NCBI GenBank assembly: GCA_030710605.1
Contig: CP092884.1
Coordinates: forward strand, 23,851,483 to 23,915,482
DNA length: 64,000 bases
Direction of reading: 5' to 3'
Source: Cordylochernes scorpioides
Lineage: Eukaryota > Arthropoda > Arachnida > Pseudoscorpiones > Chernetidae
Part shown: positions 31,225 to 41,375 of the stretch, in pieces
How the letters are laid out: each line of letters begins with the position of its first letter
Position numbering within the stretch: the stretch's first letter is position 1
Position numbers and translations under genes: made by a program
The notes under the pieces: model-generated
Databases searched by the model: none
The model's input: the letters and a program-made list of their open reading frames with translations, nothing else
What the model was told of the DNA's origin: nothing

Positions 31225-31565
31225 AAAAAAGGGATCTCCTTATCGTGCAACTGAAAGTTGATGATGGCGTACGCCATCTATCATAATAAATATCAACTAA
31301 TTATTGATTTTCAATTATTCCAGAATTGGCCAAATACCCATTCTTGATTAATCGAAGAAAAGCTAACCATGTTACGGCCCTTAAGTCTGTTGGCCCTATC
31401 AGCATGGTGCAAGCTGTACCTCAACGACCAAAAAAACAGGTCATTCAGGCATCCTGAAAATTCATGAAACGGGTAGTGAAGGCCAGAAATGCGTGATAAC
31501 GCGAAACAATGTGAAAAAATAGTACAAATGTGAAATTGTACTGGTATAAGGTGGATAAATTAGGG
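31225..31565 (+). repeat. Rep-F element, long form
   Basis: CTCCTTATCGTGCAACTGAA, GATGGCGTACGCCATC, GTTGGCCCTATCAGCATGG and the tail GTACAAATGTGAAATTGTAC. The middle part (about 31380-31500) matches the leader of the gypsy pol fragment at 7310-7380. Confidence 0.7.
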
Positions 31566-32250
31566 AAATGTATCAATACATCCTTTTTTAGTATACTTTC
31601 CAATTCAGCTATAGTTTTCTTAGTATTTCAATAAAGTAAATCTTTTATTCCCTCCTATCACTAATACTACGTCATTTGCATGTGTAAAATTCTATTTACG
31701 AATTAAAAAATAACAAACGATATAGTTATAATGTGCTATATACATTAAGTGTAGTGTATATAATTGGGGGTAAATGATTTTGAAGAAGCTTTTAATTGTA
31801 CACACAACGTTTCCAAATAAAAAAATAAAGAAAATTGGTTTGAGAAATACAATTTGATGGAAGAGAATTGGGGTTAATGGAAAGAAAACGATCCCCAAAT
31901 AATGGAGGTTCGATAGGAACTGCCATCAAAGAATGCTTGCCTGATGCAAGAAAAAAATTTAACGCTCTAACAAAGGTTTCTATAAAAATGGAATCAATTT
32001 ATTCCACAACATTGAGTATAAATTTAAAATATCAATAGAAACTGCCATCCCAACTTCGCTAAAGATAAATAGGTATTTGTTTAGTGGACTTTTGTTGTTA
32101 ATGGAAAGGTCGTTTGAATTAGATATTTATTAGTTGTTTTGAATTTTACTATAGGTATGTTAATTTAGATGGTATTTTGTTTGTTATTTTGTTAACATTT
32201 GTTTTTGTTCAATATAATAGTTACTTAATGAATAGTTTCATAGCAAAGAA
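31566..32250. other. Unassigned AT-rich sequence
   Basis: No recognisable gene, RNA or repeat. Confidence 0.4.
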
Positions 32251-32252
32251 AC

Positions 32253-32532
32253 AGGGGGGTCGGTGGAAGGGTGGTCTAACCCGTTGGTTTTCGACCGCTA
32301 CGACCCGGAATATAATCCCGCATTGGGCACTTTTTCTTTAAAAATACTCCAATGGGCCCCGATTCTTGAAAAAGTCCAACCCCACCATCGAGTGCAAGTT
32401 AACAAACGGGGCACTGGAAAATTTGTAAGTGCAAAAGTCGAACTGCTTTTCACATGTGTAGACATGTGGTGCACTTAGAGTAAAAGCAGTCACCCTGATT
32501 ATCATGGCCTGTACAACGTGTACTAGGGATAA
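32253..32532 (+). repeat. SINE-1 copy
   Basis: Head GGTGGTCTAACCCGTTGGTT (A-box candidate) and ACCCGGAATATAATCCCGC (decayed B box), hairpin CACATGTGTAGACATGTG, end CGTGTACTAGGGATAA. Full-length, about 280 bp. Confidence 0.85.
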
Positions 32533-32824
32533 TTAAAAAATATATATTGAAGGAACGCCAGTATCAAATTGTAGTTTAGAATTTCGACCAAGAAGACAAA
32601 ACGACTCAAGTTAGTCTTCAAATATGTAAAAAAAATCTAAAAATTAGTATATTTTGATTGAGAGAGAACAACCAATCGAAAATAATTATTTTAAATCAGG
32701 TGTAAAACTCCATTTACTGTAATAAAAACACATACAAATCAATCTAACATAGCCTTACCAAAACGTAAACGAGTCAAACAATTAAAACAATTTACAACCT
32801 TCTGAACATGCAAGAAATTAAATA

Positions 32825-33045
32825 AACATAGGCATTGTGGTGATGGTGTCTTGTCCATTCCTAATTTTGTTTCTCCATGGAAAGGGGGAAGGAGGGTGCC
32901 ATTGCCCCGTTAGTCAGCCACATTTCAGAGTTCCCTGTTCACGGTTACCGTAGCGGCTCGGGACTTACGACACCGTACTTCACCCTACAGAGCAGTCCTT
33001 TACTTGTGCTGCTTCTCCCCATTTAGAGGAGGAGTTGGACATAGG
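32825..33045 (-). repeat. GC-richer dispersed repeat (Rep-I)
   Basis: Shares GGGGCAATGGCACCC (inverted), CCGCTACGGTAACCG (inverted) and GAGAAGCAGCACAAGTAA (inverted) with 39530-39720. Ends with GTGTCTTGTCCAT, which is also the inverse of the tail of the LINE end at 37590 (ATGGACAAGACACC). It is probably a SINE or deletion derivative that shares a LINE 3' tail. Confidence 0.6.
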
Positions 33046-33430
33046 TATTGTAACAGAGTAATATAACCTATCCGAGAAAAACACAATAATATTCCAAAAT
33101 GGTAACATACATTCTCACAACCTAATTCATAGTCTTTCTATCAGAAGAACAACCAATTTCGATTTTTCAACTAAGAGCATAACTGTCAATTTAAGACTAG
33201 TCCGTCATTATAACTCTTTTTTTTTACTTGAATTGAAATAAAAAGGGAAATAGAGTTTGCAATATGTTTGACTCTTGAATTATAGAGTGAATGATATATG
33301 AAAACGGTTACTTGATACGACCGCTAATAATCTAATTCAGAGTTCAATAACTTTGTGTACTGTGTTCATTTGCAACAAATATAAATTAAAAACATATTAG
33401 TGTATTGTAGCTATTGATAAATATTCATCC
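33046..33430. other. Unassigned AT-rich sequence
   Basis: No recognisable feature. Confidence 0.4.
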
Positions 33431-33577
33431 ACTAGCCGAATGACCCGGGCAACGCCCGGGGTTTACCCGATTAAATGCTTTTATACAAATACTATTCGTT
33501 ATAATTATAAATTGGCGCCGTGGATGTCATTTTTGTATAATATATAAATGAGTTTTAAAAATTGTAAAAAAAAAAAA

Positions 33578-33639
33578 TGCATCGGCCGGGAATTGAACCC
33601 GGGCCGCCCGCAAGCATTCTACCACTGAACCACCGATGG
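33578..33639 (-). pseudogene. tRNA-Gly pseudogene, anticodon deleted
   Basis: The minus strand reads CATCGGTGGTTCAGTGGTAG, then GAATGCTTGCGGGC, then CCCGGGTTCAATTCCCGG and CCGATGCA. Acceptor stem, D arm with A box and T arm with B box match eukaryotic tRNA-Gly(GCC), but about nine bases including the anticodon GCC are missing. A T run follows, as in a pol III terminator. Not functional. Confidence 0.88.
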
Positions 33640-33829
33640 TTATGAGAAATGGCCATATTTGGGTATTTATTCCATTCACAAAAGCAAACAGTGACAGAAT
33701 TGATTAAGAAAGGGCAATGCCCGGGTTTTACCCGATTAAATGCTTTTATTCAAATACTATTCGTTACAATTATAAATTGGCGCCGAGGATGTCATTCTTG
33801 TGAAACGTCCCGCTCCAAACTTTGTGTCT

Positions 33830-33839
33830 GAGAAGCGAT
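33830..33839 (-). other. Ten-base remnant of the U2 5' end
   Basis: GAGAAGCGAT is the exact complement of U2 snRNA nucleotides 1-10 and sits at the position where the related copies at 53440 and 56811 carry about 40 bases of U2. The match alone is too short; position and flanks support it. Confidence 0.45.
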
Positions 33840-34345
33840 ATTTTTATAAAGATATGATCTGGCTTTGTGTCTTCTGCTCGAATGAATGTTTTTCTGTTAG
33901 AATTTTGTTCCTGCATACAAAAAATGAACTGGCTCCACCCGTGGTCGATGCTTTTTGGAATTTTTCCGGATATAATTTTGTATCTGATAATCAAATATGA
34001 TACAGCAATATTGTCATCATCATTTTCTGAAAAAAAAAATACTTTTTTCCCAGAACCTGTCAATTTATTTTTCTTGACTAAAAATCCGAAATTATATTTT
34101 CCAGATTTTTCTCTATGTCCTGTTAAAACACGTTTTACATGTCCATTAAGTCAGCTGATATTACCTCCCATCTTCACCGCTAGAGGCGCTGCTTGCGAGC
34201 GAAAGGGCAAATTTGCCACGCAATTTGCAAATAACTTGTATACATACTTATATACTTGTGTACATAGACCATAAATCTGTACATAGACAGGAAAAGCACA
34301 TATATTTTAATAAAATAAATGAGTTTTTAAAATTGTAAAAAAAAA

Positions 34346-34409
34346 TGCATCGGCCGGGAATCGAACCCGGGGCGCCCGCGTGGCAGGCGAGCATTCTACC
34401 ACTGAACCA
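34346..34409 (-). pseudogene. tRNA-Gly(GCC), 5' truncated
   Basis: The minus strand reads GGTTCAGTGGTAGAATGCTC, then GCCTGCCACGCGGGCG with anticodon GCC, then CCGGGTTCGATTCCCGG and CCGATGCA. The 5' half of the acceptor stem is missing (TT replaces GCATCGG), so processing and charging should fail. Both internal promoter boxes and a downstream T run are intact, so it could still be transcribed by pol III. Confidence 0.88.
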
Positions 34410-34589
34410 AAAGCAAACGGTGACAGAATTAAGAAAGAATTGTGCATGACGCTGATAACTGTATATATTAATATTCTTTCTTAATTTCAGAATGTCCTTA
34501 TATTGCGGAATATTTCCATATAGCTTCAACAGGCTTAATTTATTAGTGTTTCTAGGGTCTTAAATATCATCCTCGAAAAAGGCACTCAT

Positions 34590-34842
34590 GGAAAAATCTT
34601 ATGGAAGTTGTACCTTTTAGCATGTATGTCAGAATTCAGACAATAACTCTGAAACATATATAAGGTGATCTTAATTGAAGAAACACGAGATAACCAAGTG
34701 TGAGCTGAAATATATCTTTAAATTGAAGATAATTCGGCCAGTAAATCTTTTTATTATCTCGACGTTTCGTCAAGGACAAAATATTTTTGTTGAAACATCG
34801 AGATAATAAAAAGATTTACTGGCCGAGGAATATTTAATTTTA
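34590..34842. repeat. Rep-B fragment and small foldback
   Basis: Rep-B at 34605-34710 (GTACCTTTTAGCATGTATGT, ACGAGATAACCAAGTGTGA). 34728-34842 is an inverted repeat with arms GGCCAGTAAATCTTTTTATT and the inverse; its loop includes CGTTTCGTCAAGGAC. The second resembles the ends of some Penelope-like elements. Confidence 0.55.
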
Positions 34843-35070
34843 ATAACTATGAATGCCGGCCAAGCAGTCTCTATCTTCAAGACATATTATCTCTATCTCC
34901 TTCCACTATCTCACAAATTCTCTGTCTCTCTCAGCACATGTATTTTTTTTAAAATTACATGTAGATTTTTTAAAATCTGAACACCAACAAAGTTGATTAC
35001 TATACAGAATATTAGGACTAATTTTACGCAGTGAAGTTGCACATAATCAGTTTCTCCTAATTCCTTGGTG

Positions 35071-35136
35071 GTTCATTTCGACTTCTCGCACTTGGTCAGA
35101 TAATTATCTGACCAAGTGCGAGAAGTCGAAATGAAC
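35071..35136. repeat. Perfect 66-bp palindrome
   Basis: Left half 35071-35103 (GTTCATTTCGACTTCTCGCA onward) and right half 35104-35136 are exact reverse complements without a spacer. It lies just outside the left arm of the unclassified transposon-like unit. Confidence 0.95.
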
Positions 35137-35145
35137 AACAATATT

Positions 35146-36455
35146 TTTGCACAAGAGAACCTGATTATGTTTCAAGTGTAACTTTTCATGCTGAACTCAA
35201 AAATCTAATCAGAAATATCCCATCACCTATGGTTTTTGCGTGACAGTCTTTTTTTAGTATTGGGATAAATACAGTTTTGCATAACCCTTATTACATTACA
35301 CTGGTTTATCAAAAAATATTTTTCTTTACCACAAAGAAAGAGCATCTTATCTACATGTTCTGAATCCAAATATACCATTAGTTTTTTCTATTACGCAATA
35401 TTTCTGAGATACACCTACTTGAAATTTGGAAATATTTTTAATATATAGGCATATATGAACGAAACATATTTATTTATTGAAAAGCAGTGACAGTGGATTT
35501 TCTTCTATACTTTGCTTGTGGTAGATCCCTCTTGAGTGTCCAGCAGTAGTCGGCAAGCATAGCGGGACTCCATTTACCTTGGTACCGCTTCTCCATGCTT
35601 GATATATCTTGATGAAACCTCTCACCATGCTCATCGCTAACTGCGCCAAGATTGTCTGGAAAGAAATCTAGATGTGAATGCAGGAAATGGATCTTGAGGG
35701 ACATGTTACATCCCAGTGCCTTGTAGGAAAGCAACAGATCATTAACTATGTCTCGGTAATTTTGAACCTTGACACTTCCTAAGAAGTTTTTGCAAACGTT
35801 TCTAAAAGAATTCCATGCTGCTGCTTCAACTTCATTCAAACTATTTTGAAAATTTCCATCCTGCTGCAATTCTCGAATCTGAGGTCCAACAAAAATGCCT
35901 TCTTTAATCTTCGCTTCACTTATACTAGAAAAATTTTGTTCTAGGTAGGCAAATCCACTGGCATTTCGATCCATTGCCTTGACAAAGTTCTTCATTAATC
36001 CCAGTTTAATATGTAATGGTGGTAAGTAAATATTTTCTGAATCGATCAGGGGTAGATTTGCAATATTTTTAAATCCTGGAGTAAAGATTTTACGGTTTGG
36101 CCAGATTTTTTTAATGTAATGCCTTTCCTATTTCTGCTATCCCACTCACACAGAAAACAACAAAATTTTGTATATTCAAGCTGTAATCCACGCAAGAGAG
36201 CAACGACTTTCAAATCGCTGCATATTTTCCAACCGTATCTTTCATATTCTATCTTTTTCAAAAGCAGTTTCATTTATTATGGCATATATATTCATATATT
36301 CAAGCATTTATTACTGTATTTATTCCAATACTAAAAACAGACCATCAGGCAAAAACCATGGGTGATGGGAAATTTCTGATTAGATTTTTGAGTTCAGCAT
36401 GAAAAGTTACACTAGAAACACCATCAGGTTCTCTTGTGCAAAAAAGGGTTTTTTG
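35146..36455 (-). mobile_element. Unclassified transposon-like unit with long inverted arms
   Basis: Arms of about 130 bp at 35146-35274 and about 36325-36455 are inverted to each other: GCACAAGAGAACCTGATTAT, AACTTTTCATGCTGAACTCA, AAATCTAATCAGAAAT and GGTTTTTGC motifs with their inverses. Between them lies one degraded minus-strand gene. The arrangement of inverted arms around a single gene suggests a DNA transposon or an inverted duplication of part of one. No target-site duplication could be fixed. Confidence 0.5.
35474..36273 (-). pseudogene. Unclassified widespread transposon-like protein, frameshifted
   Basis: Two minus-strand frames, 36273-36046 and 35995-35474, join across a one-base frame change near 36045. 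After the break the frame is open upstream of the Met at 35995 (LIDSENIYLPPLHIKLGLM). The first part has a Cys pair in FCCFLCEWDSRNRKG, possibly metal-binding. The second has LSLKIHFLHSHLDFFPD-like sequence (MSLKIHFLHSHLDFF), then VSDEHGERFHQDISSMEKRY and MLADYCWTLKRDLP. I remember proteins with the ERFHQDI and ADYCW motifs as uncharacterised multi-copy proteins in many invertebrates, without a named superfamily. Conserved acidic residues in the DEHGE stretch could be catalytic; that is a guess. N-terminal sequence is missing. Confidence 0.6.
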
Positions 36456-36769
36456 TAGACCTGTTAATTATAATTGAATGAAGTCTAGCACTCGGCCCAA
36501 TCTTCTGTCTTGGATGGCTGTTAATATCATCGTCCACTCGTGTGTCTAAATATAAAAATCCTCGACTTCAACAGACGCTAACGAGAACGTAATTAAAGGA
36601 TTGCTACTGGAATTTCAGACCTTCGTTAAGGCTTCTAATTGCTCTCATCGTCCAGGCCTAATTTCCTGTCATGTGGTTAATTGGAGACGAACAGAGATAA
36701 TGAGGTGGTGCACGCTGAATTGATCGCATCTTCGTTAGATTGGATTACTGTTGAATGTTGGTCAAATTC
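36456..36769. other. Unassigned sequence before tandem repeats
   Basis: No gene or repeat recognised. GC content is a little higher than in the neighbourhood. Confidence 0.35.
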
Positions 36770-37380
36770 TGACAGGTGTCCCGGTGTAGAGTCTATTCTG
36801 GCAGTTACCCTGGTGTAAGGCCAATATCAGACAGCTGTCCCGCTGCAGAGTCTATTCTGGTAGCTATCCTAGTTTAGGATCAATAAGATATAGTTTTCCC
36901 GATGTAGCGTCCATTCAGGCAGATACATTAGTATATCGCCTACCTCAGAGAGCTGTCCCAGTGTGGAGTTCATTCTGGCAGCTATCCTATTATAGGGAAA
37001 ATCAGAAAGTTGTCCCTTTGCAGCGTCCATTCTTGGAGGCACCCTAATTTAGTGCTAATCTCAGACAGCTGTACCGGTGTAGTTTACATTCTGGCAGCTA
37101 TCCTAGTATAGGGACTATTTCAGACAGCTGTCCCAGTGCCGCATCCATTCTTTGAGATACCCTAATTTAGTTCTAATCTTAAACAGCTGTACCGGTGTAG
37201 TTTACATTCTGGCAGCTATCTTAGTATAGGGACAATGTGATATAATTGTCCCGATGTATGGTCCATTCTGGCAGCTACACTAGTATATCGCTTACCTCAG
37301 AGAGAGTTGTCTCGCTGTGGAGTCCATTCTTAGAGGTGCCCTAATGTAATGCTAATCTCAGACAGCTGTCCCGGTGCTGA
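36770..37380 (+). repeat. Degenerate tandem repeat, about 58-60 bp period
   Basis: About ten diverged units with CAGACAGCTGTCCC, GTGTAGAGTCTATTCTGGCA and GCTATCCTAGTATAGG. The final unit runs straight into the LINE end at 37380. The array is much older than the 73-bp array at 17955. Confidence 0.75.
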
Positions 37381-37605
37381 TTCGACATGACTAGATCCTA
37401 CCGTAACGGCAATAACTGTCACAACACCCAACTTACTCCGGACCATATATACAGTTGCCCGGCCATCCTTGAAGCCCTCTATATGGCAGATATCAATCAG
37501 GAACAGGACATCCATACGAGCAAGGCACCTCAGTTGGACTGTATTGTGATCAGGGTGAACGGACCGATCTGATCTGCTCCATGGACAAGACACCACCATA
37601 GTACA
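37381..37605 (+). pseudogene. LINE C-terminus (R1/Jockey-like)
   Basis: The frame 37387-37572 reads NNCHNTQLTPDHIYSCPAIL and EALYMADINQEQDI and ends at a stop. The C...H-x4-C arrangement is the end of a LINE zinc finger. It is followed by ATGGACAAGACACCACCA, a LINE tail also found at the ends of Rep-I. The same protein tail type occurs at 49320-49470. The RT is absent. Confidence 0.75.
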
Positions 37606-37929
37606 CAATTGTTTTAAGAGAAAGTAATGTTAGAATAGTTTCTATTCTTAATTACAGATGGCGTGCTAAAAGCTTCTATTTAATTTAAAGAAAGTTCGAG
37701 TAGAACCATACAAACTTTATTACTTGAAAATCTTTGTATTTGTTGGGGACGTGACATTTCAGAAACTTCTGAACTGATACATATTTTAGAGAATGCATCA
37801 GAGATCAAGAAATATCGAGTAATAAAAAGTTGATAATACATTAAATGGCCACCTCATTCTTTACTATTATTATTTTTTGTTCATTTTTATCTTCTGATTT
37901 TTATTCGTAGTTTAAAAAAATTTGAAAAA
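37606..37929. other. Unassigned AT-rich sequence
   Basis: No recognisable feature. Confidence 0.4.
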
Positions 37930-38150
37930 ATTTTGAAAATTCAAGCATTTAAGAAAATATACTGCTCTTCAACGGGCTATATATATAATACTCACAATCT
38001 CTAAATAATCTTTATTTAATAATATAATAATAATAAACCTTTAATAAAAAAAGATTATTTAGAGATTGTACATAGAGTATTAGCCCGTTGAAGAGCAGTA
38101 TATTTGCTCGAAAGCTTGTGAATTCAAAATTAAAAGAAACTTTTTACTCG
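37930..38150. repeat. Rep-D foldback, long form
   Basis: Arms TACTGCTCTTCAACGGGC near 37966 and GCCCGTTGAAGAGCAGTATA near 38083, with a second stem AATCTCTAAATAATCTTT and its inverse. The loop is AT-rich. Confidence 0.7.
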
Positions 38151-38519
38151 ATTTTATTTTTTCTTTCTCAAATAATTTCTGGGTAACTATTTCTCACATT
38201 TATCGTTTTCAAACTTATATACAAGAAGTCTTGAATTGGGATGAAGGTTCATCGAAATCCAGGGATTTCAAAAGTCTCTACAAGCCTGGAGCTAGAAAGA
38301 TAGCGAGCCAGAAGACCATATGGTCGCTGCTAAAGTCAACTAACTGCCTCGGGTGATTTGTAGGCTTTGTCTGGTCGAAATGCCATCCAAACTGTCAGCA
38401 TTCCTTGTTTCCTAGGTTTCTATTAGGAATGGCCGGAAGAGACTGGCGTATATACTATACGAAGGTGATGTCAAAGAGACGACGTTGATATCAGCTACCA
38501 GGCTCTATCTATTAAGAAT

Positions 38520-38752
38520 AGTACAAATGTGAAATCTTGCTGGGTCAGGTGGATAAATTCAGAAAAAAACGACATCTCCTGTACGTGCAACTAAACGTCT
38601 TGCGCCATCTATCGGAATAAATATCAACCAATTGTTGATTTTTATTCATTCCATAATTGTCCGAATACCCATTCTTGATTAATCAATAATGATTGAGAAT
38701 CAACAATTAGTTGATATTTATTTCAATAGATGGCGCAAAAAAAAAAAGCTGT
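38520..38752. repeat. Rep-F inverted pair
   Basis: GACATCTCCTGTACGTGCAA, CCATCTATCGGAATAAATAT and TTGATTAATCAATAATGATT, then the inverse ATCAACAATTAGTTGATATT. One Rep-F arm is followed by part of its inverse. Confidence 0.6.
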
Positions 38753-38849
38753 TACCGAAACGTCACACACTATTTATTTATTTGGATTTGGTCTTAATAC
38801 TTTATGCTCATAATCTATAATCTACATTGTGCCTTATCAGAACAAAAGA

Positions 38850-39055
38850 AGTTTTACCTTTTAGCATGTATATCGGGATTCAGACAATAGCTCCTATTTA
38901 AAAGTGACCTTTATTGAAAACAGACGAGAAAACCAAGTGTAAACAGAATGGCTTCTGTCTCCATAAAAAAAAAAAAAAAAAACAGATGACTGGCAACGTC
39001 AAAGAATTTCCAATACCTTAAGTTTTTTTCATATATATGAGTGTAGTTAAGACCT
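38850..39055 (-). repeat. Rep-B copy
   Basis: TACCTTTTAGCATGTATATC, GAGAAAACCAAGTGTAAACA, a run of 18 A and CAGATGACTGGCAACGTC. Full-length inverted relative of 13545-13690. Confidence 0.65.
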
Positions 39056-39114
39056 AGTTAAAATATATTTTTGAATCCCTAATTAACAAGTAGGAAATAT
39101 TTTTAAAAATATTA

Positions 39115-39412
39115 TTATCCCTAGTACACGTGGTACAAGCCATGATAATCATGGTAGGTAGTTAGCGACTGCTTTTACTGTAAGTGCAGCACATGTCTAC
39201 ACATGTGAAAAGCAGTTCGACTTTTGTACTTACAAATGTGCCAGAGCCTCGTTTGGTTACTTGCATTCGCTGGTGGGGTTGGACTTTTTCAAGAATCGGG
39301 GTCATTGTAGCATTTTTTAAATTAGAAAAAAGTGCCCAATGCAGGATTCGATCCCGGGTCGTAGCTGTCGACAACCAACGGTTTAGACCATCCTTCCACA
39401 GACCCCCCAGTA
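39115..39412 (-). repeat. SINE-1 copy
   Basis: Tail TTATCCCTAGTACACGTGG. The minus-strand B-box region is ACCCGGGATCGAATCCTGC. Head GGTCTAAACCGTTGGTTGTC. Good-quality copy. Confidence 0.85.
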
Positions 39413-39529
39413 GGAAATCTGATAGTTAAGAGTCATCGGATCCTTTAAGATGAATTTGTAATACTATGCAAATTAAAAATTGAGAATTTTTTCAAGAAAA
39501 TACAATATGATAATGTTTTAAATGTTAAT

Positions 39530-39720
39530 ATCCCGCCCATAAATCCTCCTCTATGTGGGGAGAAGCAGCACAAGTAAGGCGCTGCCCTGTAGGGCGAAGT
39601 ACGATGTCGTGAGCCCCGAGCCGCTACGGTAACCGCGTACAGGGAACTCTGAAATATGGCTGACTAACGGGGCAATGGCACCCCCCTTCATTCCATGGAG
39701 AAGGACAAGACACCAACACA
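39530..39720 (+). repeat. Rep-I copy
   Basis: GGAGAAGCAGCACAAGTAAG, CGAGCCGCTACGGTAACCGC, AACGGGGCAATGGCACCCC and the tail GGACAAGACACC. Inverted relative of 32825-33045. Confidence 0.62.
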
Positions 39721-40289
39721 GATGTTAATTTATAATTACATTTCCTCCCTTATTTAAAAAAATATATATATATTTTTTTTTCAATTTCAATTTCAACTTG
39801 TCAAGCAATATCTATCTCTTTCTATCTTGTGTCATTTGACTAAATTTAAAAAGAAAAATTTAACTTTTAAATTTAATGTATTTTTTACTACCCTATATCA
39901 TATTTACTTTTCCATGTTGCTTAAGTTCATCTTGTAATTTTTGATAAAATTTCATTGAACAGATTTATTAACTTATAAAAAAAATTATGGAAGAGAGTCC
40001 AATTCCATTTAATTAATTAAACAAAATTATTTTCACTGATTAATTAATTTTACAAGGAGGGGGGGAGGGGGACCAAAAAATTCGTTAGTTATAAGAAATT
40101 AATTAATATGCATGAGAGAAAATTAATTATTTTTTTGTTTTCCACACACACACACACACACACACTAATTAGCTTATAAAATAACTATAATTATTCAAGT
40201 AGAAATACGTGTGTAATAAAACAAACAGACTTTAGAGAACACTAACCTAATTTTCCAGAGTTATAGATTAAAGAATTGTAAATATACAC
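39721..40289. other. Unassigned sequence with a (CA)n microsatellite
   Basis: A CA tract at about 40143-40165. Otherwise nothing recognised in the AT-rich flanks. Confidence 0.6.
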
Positions 40290-40440
40290 TCATAGACAAA
40301 ACTTGAGGATGTGAAATTTCTTTGATATCCCCAGTCGTCTGCTTTCTTTACTTTCTTTTTTTTTTTAAGAGACACATGGTTATCTCGTGTGTCTTCAATG
40401 AAGGTGACCTTAATTATGGTCAAATAAAATTAATTATCTA
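40290..40440 (+). repeat. Rep-B fragment
   Basis: CACTCATAGACAAAACTTGA, CCCCAGTCGTCTGC, CACATGGTTATCTCGTGTGT and CTTCAATGAAGGTGACCTTA. Confidence 0.6.
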
Positions 40441-40479
40441 TAGGCCACTACCAGGAAGTGTGAAATAATATGGAATAGT

Positions 40480-40780
40480 TTTTGCGGAAGAGATTATTGC
40501 TCAATTTATTTTTTGTTTTAAATTATTTGTTTGAACTTCGGAGAACCTATAAGCTTATAACCATAGGGTATCTAAACACATCTAACATAATTTCCATAGT
40601 AAATACGAGGTATATAAGAAGAGCAACCCAATACAATGGTAAAGCGGGCTAAAGCAGATTATTTGGTGAAACCACTAAGAGGATTTACTAAGTCGTCAAG
40701 CCATCTTATATGATAAATTATATCATTGCAGTAAGGTCTATGAATATTTATTTATTAATACCTCAAAAGAAACATATTGT
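40480..40780 (+). repeat. HhF element, highly diverged
   Basis: Core near 40640-40720: AAAGCGGGC, TTTGGTGAAACCACT, GGATTTACTAAGTCGTCAAG. The boxes are eroded. Recognised by order and by CATTGCAGTAAGG followed by TCAAAAGAAACAT. Confidence 0.5.
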
Positions 40781-40789
40781 CAAAAATAC

Positions 40790-41375
40790 AAATATCAAAT
40801 TTTAAGTGCCTTTATATCTTTGAACGACTTTATAAATATAAATAAACACATCGTTTTGAAAATAGAGCAATCCATAAATAGATATTTAAATAAAAAATAT
40901 CATTTATTTTACCAATATTTCAGTTGACTAAACGCCAACCTTTTTCAAGGTATTACAACATATTTATGCCAACCCCACCAGCGAGTGCAAGTAACCAAAC
41001 GGGGCTCTGACATATTTGTAAGTGCAAAGTCGAGCTGCTTTTCACATGTGTAGACATGTGGTGCACTTACAGTAAAAGCAGTCGTCAACCTCTACCCACC
41101 ATGATTATCATGACCTGTACCACGTGTACTATGGATAAGCAAAAAAAAAAGTCAACAACAAATTAAAGATGTATTTGTAGATTGCTCTATTCTTAAAATG
41201 ATATCAACCAGTTTTGGTTCTGTCGCTTTTCGCCTAGTAAGAAATGTAGCGCTAAATTTGTTGTTGACAAAAATATGTTATAATACATTGAAAAATATTG
41301 GCGTTCAGCCAACTGAAATATTGGTAAATAATTTTTATTTGATCCAATATATGCCTTTTAAATTAAATAAACATA
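40790..41375. repeat. Rep-C foldback with nested SINE-1
   Basis: Left arm includes AATAGAGCAATC and CCAATATTTCAGTTGACT. Right arm includes GATTGCTCTATTCTTAAAAT, GTTCAGCCAACTGAAATATT and GGTAAATAATTTTTA. A 5'-truncated SINE-1 (40969-41138) interrupts the left half. Confidence 0.65.
40969..41138 (+). repeat. SINE-1 copy, 5' truncated
   Basis: Starts at AACCCCACCAGCGAGTGCAA, lacks the tRNA-like head, keeps the hairpin CACATGTGTAGACATGTG and ends GTGTACTATGGATAA. Confidence 0.8.

Larger units (their letters stand above)
33432..34450 (-). mobile_element. Nested Helitron pieces carrying tRNA-Gly copies
   Basis: Minus-strand Helitron 3' end at 33432: hairpin CCCCGGGCGTTGCCCGGG, then TCATTCGGCTAG and T. 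A second, internal copy of the same end starts at about 33705. 33820-34140 matches, inverted, the Helitron repeat at 53100-53440. Both tRNA-Gly copies lie in identical surroundings (GAGTTTTAAAAATTGT plus poly-A on one side, AAGCAAACGGTGACAGAATT on the other), so the tRNA sequence travels with the element. Confidence 0.68.

Noticed and set aside
34346-34409. Functional tRNA-Gly gene
   Set aside because: The 5' strand of the acceptor stem is missing.
37330-37608. 92-codon minus-strand open frame
   Set aside because: The plus-strand frame at 37387-37572 matches a LINE C-terminus, so the minus frame is a shadow.
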